Assembly: GCA_022599515.1 (NCBI GenBank)
Contig: JAHZMC010000040.1
Span: 1-32,674, forward strand
Length of the DNA: 32,674 nt
Origin: Betaproteobacteria bacterium
Lineage (GTDB): Bacteria; Pseudomonadota; Gammaproteobacteria; Burkholderiales; Methylophilaceae
Direction: 5' to 3'
Made by a program: the position numbers and the translations under genes. Shown in pieces: positions 7,589 to 14,885 of the stretch. Position 1 is the stretch's first letter, and every line of letters starts with the position of its first letter. The notes under the pieces are model-generated. The model was given only the letters and a program-made list of their open reading frames with translations, ran no database searches and had not been told where the DNA came from.

Positions 7589-8681
7589 ACCAAAAGTTAT
7601 TATTGCTGCGATAGCTTGCAGACCTTATGTTGAGGCGGCAGTAGCGTGTGGCTATACAGTGGTGGCAATTGATGCCTTTGTCGATGTTGAAGTTAGGGAC
7701 TTAGCAGAAAGTTGTTACCAGCTTGAGCTCAGTCATGGGCAATTAAATATGCAACAGCTTATGCAGGTGATAAATGGTTTAGATTTGAATCAGTTTATTG
7801 GTTTTTGCTATGGCGCGGGTTTTGAAAAAAAGCCTGAGATGCTGACTAAAATTAATACGTTATTGCCAGTTATCGGTAACTTGGAACAAGCGGTTAGTCG
7901 TTGTAAAGCGCCAAATGATTTTTTTTCAGTATGTGGGCAGTTGCAAGTGCCTTATCCTAAGGTAATGTTTAGTCAGCCAAGTAATACAGATGGATGGCTA
8001 CGAAAAGAAATTGGAGCGAGCGGTGGCAGCCACATCAAACGACTCACTGATGCGCAAACGACACAAATAGACGCGGCCTATTATCAGCAGTTTCAGGCAG
8101 GGAAAGCGGTGTCTTGTTTGTTTATTGCAAATAAGAATGGCGTGCAAGTGGTTGGCTTTAATGAACAGTTTATTAGTGAAGCGAATGCTACGCCTTTTCG
8201 TTATGGCGGTGCAGTGAGCCATGTGGCAATGAGTGATGTGGCAAAAGCGAATTTTGAACATTATGTTGGCACGTTGTCAAAAGCGATTGGTTTAGTTGGC
8301 ATTAATAGTTGTGATGCTATTTGTGACGGGGATGATATTTACATCTTGGAAATTAATCCGCGTTTGAGTGCAACGATGGCGTTATATGAAGATTGCCAAT
8401 TATTTGAACAGCATATGGCGGCAGTTGCGGGTGAAATCGTTGTGGTTAATCAGGCTTGTAAAAGAAGTCATGCTGAGCAAATCATTTATGCTGAACGTGC
8501 AGTGGTGATAAAAGGCGATATAATTTGGCCTAAATGGATAAATGATAGACCAAAAGCTGGCAGTCTTATCGAGGAGGGAATGCCAGTATGCACCGTTGTT
8601 GCAGAAGCAGAGACCGCCGAGCATGTAAAACGCTTGGTCAATGAAAGAGCGGTCGAAATAAGCCGTGATTTTTTAAATTAA
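7566..8681 (+). CDS. ATP-grasp protein of the H4MPT cluster (OrfY-like)
   Basis: Up to 371 residues; no ATG is available near the start. TTG 7566 or GTG 7572 (giving MSIASKPKVII) would be used, both inside the end of mtdB. The N-terminal part is a Rossmann-like preATP-grasp domain (VIIAAIACRPYVEAA...). The ATP-grasp core shows WLRKEIGASGGSHIKRL and, near residue 260, ILEINPRLSATMALYED, whose Glu and Asn are the metal ligands of the fold. Proteins of this type (predicted ATP-dependent carboligases) occur next to mtdB in methylotroph C1 clusters under the name OrfY, and have been tied genetically to H4MPT-linked growth. The substrate is not known; a C-N ligation in cofactor synthesis is the inference. 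Confidence 0.8.
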   Translation: MRVSIASKPKVIIAAIACRPYVEAAVACGYTVVAIDAFVDVEVRDLAESCYQLELSHGQLNMQQLMQVINGLDLNQFIGFCYGAGFEKKPEMLTKINTLLPVIGNLEQAVSRCKAPNDFFSVCGQLQVPYPKVMFSQPSNTDGWLRKEIGASGGSHIKRLTDAQTTQIDAAYYQQFQAGKAVSCLFIANKNGVQVVGFNEQFISEANATPFRYGGAVSHVAMSDVAKANFEHYVGTLSKAIGLVGINSCDAICDGDDIYILEINPRLSATMALYEDCQLFEQHMAAVAGEIVVVNQACKRSHAEQIIYAERAVVIKGDIIWPKWINDRPKAGSLIEEGMPVCTVVAEAETAEHVKRLVNERAVEISRDFLN

Positions 8682-8699
8682 TGTAATGGACAGAAAACA

Positions 8700-9665
8700 A
8701 TGAATGCAATAGATGATAATAACGTCAGTGTTAATCAACGCACCAATCTACTGGTTAAAGATTTATTGATGAATGCAAGTGCGTTAAACGTGCTAGTGAG
8801 TGAGCATGATTCAGGTGCAATGATTGTTGATGCAGGTATCAAAGCGCTTGGCGGTTTAGAGGCTGGGCGTCGTATTGCTGAAATCTGTATGGGAGGCTTA
8901 GGTTTTGTTTCTTTGCAAAATGACAGTACGTTTAAAAATTGGCCATTAAGCGTAAAAGTACATGCAAAAAACCCTATCATTGCTTGCTTAGGCAGTCAGT
9001 ATGCAGGTTGGGCATTATCGCATGAGAAGTTTTTCTCACTAGGCAGTGGGCCAGCTCGCGCGATTGCGCAGCGTGAAGATATTTTTAAAGAGTTAGCTTA
9101 TAAAGATCAAAGTTCACATACCTCGTTGGTATTGGAAACGGACAAAACGCCACCGATTGAAGTAATCGAAAAAGTATCACATGACACTGGTATTAAAGCA
9201 TCAAATTTAACCTTTATTCTGACGCCAACCAGAAGCTTGGCGGGAACGGTACAAATCACGGCCCGTGTGTTAGAAGTTGCTTTGCATAAAATGCATGCCG
9301 TTCATTTTCCTTTAGAGCAGTTTGTTGATGGCTACGGTGTTGCGCCGATTCCTGCGCCTTCGCCCGATTTCCTCACTGGTATGGGCAGAACTAACGATGC
9401 CATTTTATTTGGTGGTTTTGTGCATCTTTATGTGAATTGTGAAGATGTTGCCGCAGCCGAGCTAGCGCAAGCAATGCCAAGCAGCGCTTCTAAAGATTAT
9501 GGTCGTCCTTTTGCTGAGATTTTTAAAGCAGTGAATATGGATTTTTACCAAATCGACCCTTTACTTTTTTCACCTGCAAAAGTCACTGTAACCAATATGA
9601 AAACAGGTAATAGCTTTCTTGCAGGCGCGTTTAACGAAGCACTTTTAGAAAAATCATTTAATTAA
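8700..9665 (+). CDS. mch: Methenyltetrahydromethanopterin cyclohydrolase
   Basis: 321 residues, the usual length. Hydrolyses methenyl-H4MPT to formyl-H4MPT, the step after MtdB. Recognisable segments are the N-terminal SEHDSGAMIVDAGIKALGG, EICMGGLG, the LTPTRSLAGTVQI segment and the PAPSPDFLTGMGRTNDAILFGG block, all conserved across archaeal and bacterial Mch. It follows the ATP-grasp gene by 18 bases and so lies in the same operon as mtdB. The upstream ribosome-binding site is weak (GGACAG). Function is assigned with high confidence from family and context. Confidence 0.95.
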   Translation: MNAIDDNNVSVNQRTNLLVKDLLMNASALNVLVSEHDSGAMIVDAGIKALGGLEAGRRIAEICMGGLGFVSLQNDSTFKNWPLSVKVHAKNPIIACLGSQYAGWALSHEKFFSLGSGPARAIAQREDIFKELAYKDQSSHTSLVLETDKTPPIEVIEKVSHDTGIKASNLTFILTPTRSLAGTVQITARVLEVALHKMHAVHFPLEQFVDGYGVAPIPAPSPDFLTGMGRTNDAILFGGFVHLYVNCEDVAAAELAQAMPSSASKDYGRPFAEIFKAVNMDFYQIDPLLFSPAKVTVTNMKTGNSFLAGAFNEALLEKSFN

Positions 9666-9724
9666 TATAAATCAGATAATTAAATTAAATAGTTAAACAA
9701 TAATATTAAGTTAATTTACAGTCG

Positions 9725-10633
9725 ATGAAAGTGCCTATTATCACAGATGAGGCTGCGCAAGCGGGTGGCTGGCATGGCATTGCTTTACAGCAGGCGTTTG
9801 CGGCGCGAGGTATTGAAGCCGTTTTTGTTGAGTTGCAAGATTGTGTGATTGATTTATCAGGCGAACAGCCGATAATCAATATGCCTAAATTTGATGCATT
9901 GCCCAAAATGGCATTTATTCGCGGTATTGCTGCTGGCACATTGCAACAAGTCATTACGCGCCTCAATATTCTGCATATCTTCCGCATACAAGGCTTGAAA
10001 GTGTATAACGATGCTAAGGCCATCGAGCGTACGGTTGATAAAGGCATGACTAGCTTTTTATTAAAACAACATGGATTGGCAACGCCTGCAACTTGGGTGT
10101 GCGAATCTCGTCATATCGCCCATCAAATCATCAGCGACCAACTTGCCCAGCAAAGTACCTTAGTCATTAAGCCATTATTTGGTTCGCAAGGGCAGGGCGT
10201 GCGCTTGGTTAATCAAGAAAGTAAATCCCCATTACCGAAAGATAGCTTTGTCGATGGCGTTTATTACTTACAATCCTATATTGATTCAGGCGATAGTCAT
10301 CATGATTTCAGAGTGTTTGTTGTGAATAATCAAGCCATTGCCACCATGCGCCGCACTGGTTCTGGTTGGCTTAATAATGTGGCGCAAGGTGCTCAATGTC
10401 ACAGTGAGCAAGACAGTGCGATTGAGGCGCTGGCAATTGCCGCAGCAAAAGCGGTTGATATTGATTATTGTGGTGTTGATATTATGCGAGACAAAGACGG
10501 TCAGTTATGGGTGCTTGAAGTGAATAGCATCCCAGCTTGGCGCGGTTTACAAAGCGTGACGCAAGTGAATATTGCCCAAACTTTAGTGGACGATTTAATT
10601 AACAAATCAATTAGTAAAACACATGCCAAATGA
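9725..10633 (+). CDS. RimK-like ATP-grasp ligase of the H4MPT cluster (Orf17-like)
   Basis: 302 residues with the RimK/glutamate-ligase arrangement: N-terminal domain to about residue 100, then VIKPLFGSQGQGVRL (nucleotide-binding loop), HDFRVFVVNNQAIATMRR, and WVLEVNSIPAWRGLQ with the metal-binding Glu and Asn. The best known relatives ligate glutamate to coenzyme F420 or H4MPT (MptN in archaea). In methylotroph clusters a protein of this type, Orf17, sits next to mch and orf5. Bacterial H4MPT is reported as the dephospho form, so the acceptor is open. The gene lies 59 bases after mch without a clear ribosome-binding site, and its last 11 bases overlap the next gene. Confidence 0.8.
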   Translation: MKVPIITDEAAQAGGWHGIALQQAFAARGIEAVFVELQDCVIDLSGEQPIINMPKFDALPKMAFIRGIAAGTLQQVITRLNILHIFRIQGLKVYNDAKAIERTVDKGMTSFLLKQHGLATPATWVCESRHIAHQIISDQLAQQSTLVIKPLFGSQGQGVRLVNQESKSPLPKDSFVDGVYYLQSYIDSGDSHHDFRVFVVNNQAIATMRRTGSGWLNNVAQGAQCHSEQDSAIEALAIAAAKAVDIDYCGVDIMRDKDGQLWVLEVNSIPAWRGLQSVTQVNIAQTLVDDLINKSISKTHAK

Positions 10634-11480
10634 AGATACCTTAAGGTTGTCAAAGCAGCTGGCACAAGCTTACAAAATCGCTTGTTTAGCAGAAATTGAG
10701 GCGCTGAAACCTGGCAATGTCCATATTTTTGCCGATGGTCATGGTATGCAAGTGCAAGACTTTATGCAAAGTGCAGAAGCTTCTTCTAAAGTAATTGCAC
10801 AACCCGAATTAGCATTGGGTGAACGTATTTATCGCAGCGTTGAGGCAACTTGGAGCGCCGTTAACTGCAACACCAATCTTGGTATTATTTTGCTCTGTGC
10901 GCCGATTATTCAGGCAGCGTTATTGCCATCTAGTATTGGCTTGCGTAATCAGCTAGCACAAGTGCTTGCCAATACCACACAAGCAGATGCTGAATGTGGT
11001 TTTAAAGCGATTCAACTGGCTAATCCAGCAGGGCTAGGCAGTGCCAAGGCGCACGATGTCAATCATGCCGCAGATTGTACGTTGCTCGAAGCAATGCAAG
11101 CTTCTGCCGATAAAGATTTTATTGGTCAACAATATGCCAATGGTTTTTTGCAAGTTTTTGAGCAAGGTTTACCCATTTTTGAAGCCGCGTTGTTACGCTG
11201 GCAACGACCAGCTTGGGCAACAAGCGCCTTATATTTATATTGGCTGAGTCATTATCCTGATAGTCACATTGCAAGAAAATATGGCGCCGCCATGGCGAAT
11301 GAGATTCAGGCAGAGGCCGTTATTCATTTTGACGCACTGCATTCATCAGAAAAACCCAAACAATATCTGCCACAATTATTAGCATTCGATCAATCGTTAA
11401 AATCACGAGCAATCAATCCAGGCACCAGTGCAGATATGACGGTGGCGACGCTCATGTTGTACGATTGTCAGCGCATATAG
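10623..11480 (+). CDS. CitG/MdcB-like protein of the H4MPT cluster (Orf5-like)
   Basis: 285 residues of the triphosphoribosyl-dephospho-CoA synthase family. The family motif EALKPGNVH is at residues 26-34, and the all-helical core follows (NTNLGIILLCAPI, HDVNHAADCT). CitG proteins join an adenine-ribose group from ATP to dephospho-CoA for citrate or malonate lyase, but no lyase gene is present. The gene overlaps the Orf17-like gene (ATGCCAAATGA), so translation is coupled. In other methylotrophs the homologue, Orf5, is found with mch and orf17. A phosphoribosyl-type transfer in H4MPT or methylofuran synthesis is a reasonable inference, since both routes contain ribosyl or adenylyl chemistry; it is not shown by the sequence. 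Confidence 0.82.
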   Translation: MPNEDTLRLSKQLAQAYKIACLAEIEALKPGNVHIFADGHGMQVQDFMQSAEASSKVIAQPELALGERIYRSVEATWSAVNCNTNLGIILLCAPIIQAALLPSSIGLRNQLAQVLANTTQADAECGFKAIQLANPAGLGSAKAHDVNHAADCTLLEAMQASADKDFIGQQYANGFLQVFEQGLPIFEAALLRWQRPAWATSALYLYWLSHYPDSHIARKYGAAMANEIQAEAVIHFDALHSSEKPKQYLPQLLAFDQSLKSRAINPGTSADMTVATLMLYDCQRI

Positions 11481-11612
11481 TCTAGCTGCAAGCGAGTTCG
11501 CCTATGCTGGCTTAATAAATGCCAGCCATTGATTCATTTATAAGTTTTCTACGAACGATGACATAATCAAAATGGAGTCATTAAGTTTCGAGTAATCAAC
11601 ATTAATTTACGA

Positions 11613-11618
11613 TATAAT
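11613..11618 (+). promoter_or_regulatory. -10 box candidate for tal
   Basis: A perfect TATAAT at 11613-11618, 69 bases before the tal ATG. No good -35 hexamer is found 16-18 bases upstream, so the promoter may depend on an activator. The 206-base gap between the Orf5-like gene and tal otherwise shows only a 6-bp hairpin at 11506-11526. Confidence 0.4.
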
Positions 11619-11686
11619 GTTGGAGTTCGATTTTCGTAAAACCGATTTTCAGTAAACCCAAGACAAGAATTTTCTAGGAGGATGCA

Positions 11687-12637
11687 ATGGCAAATTTATT
11701 AGACCAACTTAAAGCAATGACGACTATCGTGGCTGATACAGGCGACGTAGAGGCGATTAAATCAGTTAAACCTGTTGATGCGACAACCAATCCATCATTA
11801 GTATTAAAAGCAAGCCAATTGCCACAATACGCGCATTTGATTGAAGAGGCGATTGCTTATGCAAAAGCTGAAGGCGGTAGCAAAGAAGCGCAAATTGATA
11901 ATGCAGCTGACAAATTAGCAGTGTTAATCGGTACAGAAATTACCAAAGTAGTGCCAGGCCGTATCTCTACAGAAGTTGATGCACGTTTATCATTTAACTT
12001 AGATGCAATGGTGGCTAAAGGCCGTAAATTAATCAAGTTATACGAAGATGCAGGCGTGAGCAAAGACCGTGTGTTAATTAAATTAGCATCAACATGGGAA
12101 GGCATTAAAGCTGGCGAGATTTTAGAAAAAGAAGGCATTCAATGTAACCTAACATTGTTGTTCGGTTTTGGCCAAGCGCGTGCTTGTGCAGAAGCGGGTG
12201 TGTTCTTAATTTCTCCATTCGTTGGCCGTATCTTAGATTGGTACAAAGCAAAAACTGGCGAAACATATGACCAAGAGTCAGATCCAGGTGTTATTTCAGT
12301 GCGTGCAATTTATCAGTATTACAAAGAGCATGGCTACAAAACAGTGGTAATGGGCGCTTCATTCCGTAACACTGGTGAATTGATTGCTTTGGCTGGCTGT
12401 GACCGTTTAACTGTTTCTCCAAATCTATTACAAGAGTTGGCAGCAACAGAAGGTACATTGACACAAGTGCTAAAAGACAACGGCGCAACAAAAGCAGTAC
12501 CAGCAAAAATGACAGAAGAAGAGTTCCGCTTTGAATTAAACCAAGATCCTATGGCAACTGAAAAGCTAGCTGAAGGTATTCGCGGTTTCGTTGCAGATCA
12601 AAACAAATTAGAAGCAGCTTTAAGCGAAAAACTATAA
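11687..12637 (+). CDS. tal: Transaldolase
   Basis: 316 residues of the TalB type. Transfers dihydroxyacetone units between sugar phosphates, part of the rearrangement phase of the RuMP cycle. Asp17, Glu96 (in [10 protein letters not shown]) and the Schiff-base Lys132 (in [11 protein letters not shown]) fall at the same numbers as the catalytic residues of E. coli TalB. A perfect AGGAGG ribosome-binding site at 11676-11681 predicts strong translation. It directly precedes hps and phi, which fits a role in formaldehyde assimilation rather than in a general pentose phosphate role alone. Confidence 0.97.
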   Translation: MANLLDQLKAMTTIVADTGDVEAIKSVKPVDATTNPSLVLKASQLPQYAHLIEEAIAYAKAEGGSKEAQIDNAADKLAVLIGTEITKVVPGRISTEVDARLSFNLDAMVAKGRKLIKLYEDAGVSKDRVLIKLASTWEGIKAGEILEKEGIQCNLTLLFGFGQARACAEAGVFLISPFVGRILDWYKAKTGETYDQESDPGVISVRAIYQYYKEHGYKTVVMGASFRNTGELIALAGCDRLTVSPNLLQELAATEGTLTQVLKDNGATKAVPAKMTEEEFRFELNQDPMATEKLAEGIRGFVADQNKLEAALSEKL

Positions 12638-12721
12638 GTTTACAGTGTTGAAGCAGGTGGTTGCAGATTGTAAACGATGCTTTATGACATGTAATAATCT
12701 TGTAATAAACCCGCTTTAACA

Positions 12722-12750
12722 TTGACATAAATCTACCGGGCACTTATCAT
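12722..12750 (+). promoter_or_regulatory. Strong sigma70-type promoter of hps
   Basis: TTGACA (12722-12727), a 17-base spacer, and TATCAT (12745-12750). The -35 is perfect and the -10 has five of six consensus bases. Transcription would begin near 12757, giving an untranslated leader of about 84 bases. This is the best promoter match in the C1 region and fits the very high expression expected of Hps. Confidence 0.8.
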
Positions 12751-12785
12751 GAGTGTCCAGTTTTTTTGTAGTAACAAAAAATAAC

Positions 12786-12811
12786 ACAATAAGTCTTCAA
12801 GGCTTCATTGT
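12786..12811 (+). other. Hairpin in the hps leader
   Basis: ACAATAAG (12786-12793) can pair with CTTCATTGT (12803-12811) with one bulged base and a 9-base loop. It stands just upstream of the ribosome-binding site (GGAG, 12830-12833) and could stabilise the messenger. No known riboswitch is recognised in the leader. Confidence 0.35.
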
Positions 12812-12840
12812 AATAATTAACTTTTTATCGGAGATTAACC

Positions 12841-13473
12841 ATGGCTTTAACCCAAATGGCATTAGATTCATTAGATTTTGACGCAACAGTTGCTTTAGCA
12901 GCTACAGTTGCACCACACGTTGACATCCTAGAAATCGGTACACCATGCATCAAGCATAACGGTATCAAATTACTAGAAACACTACGTGCTAAATTCCCAA
13001 ACAACCAAATCTTAGTTGATTTGAAAACAATGGATGCTGGTTTCTACGAAGCTGAGCCATTCTACAAAGCTGGTGCAGATATCTGTACAGTTCTTGGTTG
13101 TGCTGATATCGGTACTATCAAAGGTGTAATTGATGTTGCTAACAAATACGGCAAAAAAGCGCAAATCGACTTAATCAACGTTGCTGATAAAGCTGCTTTG
13201 ACTAAAGAAGTTGTTGCTGCTGGCGCGCACATCATCGGTGTTCACACTGGTTTAGATCAACAAGCTGCTGGTCAAACTCCATTCACTGACTTAGCTGCTA
13301 TCGCTGCTTTAAACTTAGGCGTTGAGATTTCAGTTGCTGGTGGTGTTAAAGCTAACACAGCTGCTCAAGTACGTGATGCTGGTGCAACGATCATCGTTGC
13401 AGGTGCTGCTATCTACGGTGCTGAAGATCCTGCTGCTTCTGCTGCAGAAATCACAAAAATTGCTCACGGATAA
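12841..13473 (+). CDS. hps: 3-Hexulose-6-phosphate synthase
   Basis: 210 residues, the usual length. Condenses formaldehyde with ribulose 5-phosphate, the entry step of the RuMP cycle. The signature DxKxxD motif of the orotidine-decarboxylase-like barrel is visible as VDLKTMDAGFYEAE (Asp60, Lys62, Asp65), with EIGTP near residue 31 and VAGGVKANT later in the barrel. Codon use is strongly biased (GCT, GTT, GGT, ATC, AAC), more than in neighbours, as in very highly expressed genes. It has its own strong promoter at 12722 and a GGAG ribosome-binding site. A terminator follows at 13512. Confidence 0.98.
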   Translation: MALTQMALDSLDFDATVALAATVAPHVDILEIGTPCIKHNGIKLLETLRAKFPNNQILVDLKTMDAGFYEAEPFYKAGADICTVLGCADIGTIKGVIDVANKYGKKAQIDLINVADKAALTKEVVAAGAHIIGVHTGLDQQAAGQTPFTDLAAIAALNLGVEISVAGGVKANTAAQVRDAGATIIVAGAAIYGAEDPAASAAEITKIAHG

Positions 13474-13511
13474 TTTTCACTATCAATGATTGATTATTGA
13501 TATGAGCATAT

Positions 13512-13545
13512 AAAATCCCGACCCAGTAATGCGTCGGGATTTTTT
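13512..13545 (+). terminator. Terminator between hps and phi
   Basis: AAAATCCCGAC (13512-13522) pairs perfectly with GTCGGGATTTT (13533-13543) around a 10-base loop and is followed by more T. It would make hps largely monocistronic, with phi transcribed by read-through or its own promoter. Confidence 0.85.
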
Positions 13546-13592
13546 ATATTAGGTTTGGCATCGCTAACCATATAAATTAAAAGGAAAAGACA

Positions 13593-14129
13593 ATGGATCA
13601 TCAACAATTTATTTTAGATAATTTAAAACGCATCTTAGATGTGACTGATAAAAGCAAAGCGGCTGAATTAGTTAGCTTGGTTAAAAGTTCTGGTGCAACA
13701 TTTATCGGTGGCGCAGGTCGTTCACTATTAGTTTCACGCTTTTTTGCAATGCGTTTAGTGCATTCTGGCCATAAAGTATTTATGGTTGGTGAAGTGGTAA
13801 CGCCAGCAATTAAAGAAGGCGACTTGCTTATATTGGTTTCAGGTTCAGGTGGTACAGCAACACTATTACCATTCGTGAAAAAAGCTAAAGAAGTGGGTGC
13901 TAAATTAGCGGTTATCTCAATGAAAAAATCTTCAGCAATGGCTGATGTGGCTGATTTAGTCGTACAAATTGGTCAAGATGATAGCTTCCCATTAGTAAAA
14001 GGTATGCCAATGGGCTCACAATTTGAGCTTTCTACATTGGTATTCTTGGAAGGTGCAATTTCTGAATTGATTCATTCAGAAAACCTAACAGAAGAAGGTA
14101 TGCGCGCGTTGCATGCTAACTTAGAATAG
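13593..14129 (+). CDS. phi: 6-Phospho-3-hexuloisomerase
   Basis: 178 residues, one SIS domain. Isomerises hexulose 6-phosphate made by Hps to fructose 6-phosphate. Characteristic segments are GGAGRSLLVSRFFAMRLVHSGHKVFMVGE and ILVSGSGGTA, the sugar-phosphate binding loop. An AAGGAAAAG ribosome-binding site precedes the ATG. It lies 119 bases after hps, separated by a terminator, and ends in its own terminator. Order tal-hps-phi shows a dedicated RuMP unit. Confidence 0.97.
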   Translation: MDHQQFILDNLKRILDVTDKSKAAELVSLVKSSGATFIGGAGRSLLVSRFFAMRLVHSGHKVFMVGEVVTPAIKEGDLLILVSGSGGTATLLPFVKKAKEVGAKLAVISMKKSSAMADVADLVVQIGQDDSFPLVKGMPMGSQFELSTLVFLEGAISELIHSENLTEEGMRALHANLE

Positions 14130-14143
14130 TTAATGACTACATC

Positions 14144-14173
14144 AAAAAGCCTGAGTTTACTCAGGCTTTTTTT
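14144..14173. terminator. Bidirectional terminator between phi and the HisA-like gene
   Basis: AAAAAGCCTGAG (14144-14155), a TTTA loop and CTCAGGCTTTTT form a 12-bp stem flanked by an A-run and a T-run, so it can work on both strands. It overlaps the stop codon of the minus-strand HisA-like gene. Confidence 0.85.
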
Positions 14174-14885
14174 ATGCGTCTAAACTGGTTAAATCTTGGC
14201 TAGATAATTGTAAGTTATGTAAAGCTGAGGCGATTAAAGCGCCGTGTATGGATAATTGTTTTAGTTGCATTAAGTCATTGAGCTCGCGAATGCCACCAGC
14301 CGCATAAACGTGGTGATTTTGCGCTTTAATTGCAATCGCGTTAATAGCGTTATTATCCACGCCGATGTTTGCACCTACTTGCGCCAATGTCATTACAATC
14401 ATTTCTTCTGGCCAGTGTTGCGCATCTTGCAATAATTCGGCTGGCCCTGCATAGCCTTGCGGTAGAAAATCTAGTGACAAAATATAACGATTATTGAGCT
14501 CAGTAATGAGTGTTTTGTATTGCGACAGGCTAGTAAAAGACTCGCTGCCCAATACCAGTTGCGTATAAGGTTTTTGCCATTTTTTTGCTTCGACTTCATC
14601 GTTAATACCAGCATCAATCCATAGCGTTAATTGTGGAAATAATTGATGAATCTCTTCGAGGGTTTGCTGATGACATTGACCTGTATTGGCTAACTTCTGA
14701 ATGGCGTTTAAATCTGCGATATAGAGCGTTTTAAATGGGTATAAAGCCATAAAACTCTTTACAATATCGATTGGATGACTAGAACTGGTCAATGAAGATT
14801 GAATGGCTCTATATTGCGCCCGTGCGCCTTGTTTAGCGTGAACGACAACGCCATTTAATAAATCAATCACAGGAATAATGTGCAA
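14172..14885 (-). CDS. HisA-like (beta/alpha)8-barrel protein of the methylofuran/H4MPT region
   Basis: 237 residues related to phosphoribosylformimino-AICAR-phosphate isomerase (HisA), of the HisA-related group found in methanogens and C1-metabolising bacteria. It starts IIPVIDLLNG with Asp8, and has ILSLDFLPQG with Asp139 and YAAGGIREL; the two aspartates sit where HisA/HisF have their catalytic pair, so an active isomerase or related enzyme is likely. The start is a TTG at 14885: no ATG or GTG lies upstream in frame and the HisA N-terminus begins there. This start overlaps the divergent mfnD-like ATG by six bases. No other histidine gene is present, and the neighbours are cofactor genes. 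The exact reaction is unknown. Confidence 0.8.
   Translation of the reverse strand: MHIIPVIDLLNGVVVHAKQGARAQYRAIQSSLTSSSHPIDIVKSFMALYPFKTLYIADLNAIQKLANTGQCHQQTLEEIHQLFPQLTLWIDAGINDEVEAKKWQKPYTQLVLGSESFTSLSQYKTLITELNNRYILSLDFLPQGYAGPAELLQDAQHWPEEMIVMTLAQVGANIGVDNNAINAIAIKAQNHHVYAAGGIRELNDLMQLKQLSIHGALIASALHNLQLSSQDLTSLDA

Noticed and set aside
11506..11526. 6-bp hairpin after the Orf5-like gene as a terminator
   Set aside because: GCTGGC/GCCAGC pairs around a 9-base loop but no T-run follows.
12638..12675. GTTTACA...TGTAAAC inverted repeat after tal as a terminator
   Set aside because: A 7-bp AT-rich stem with a 24-base loop and no T-run; too weak.
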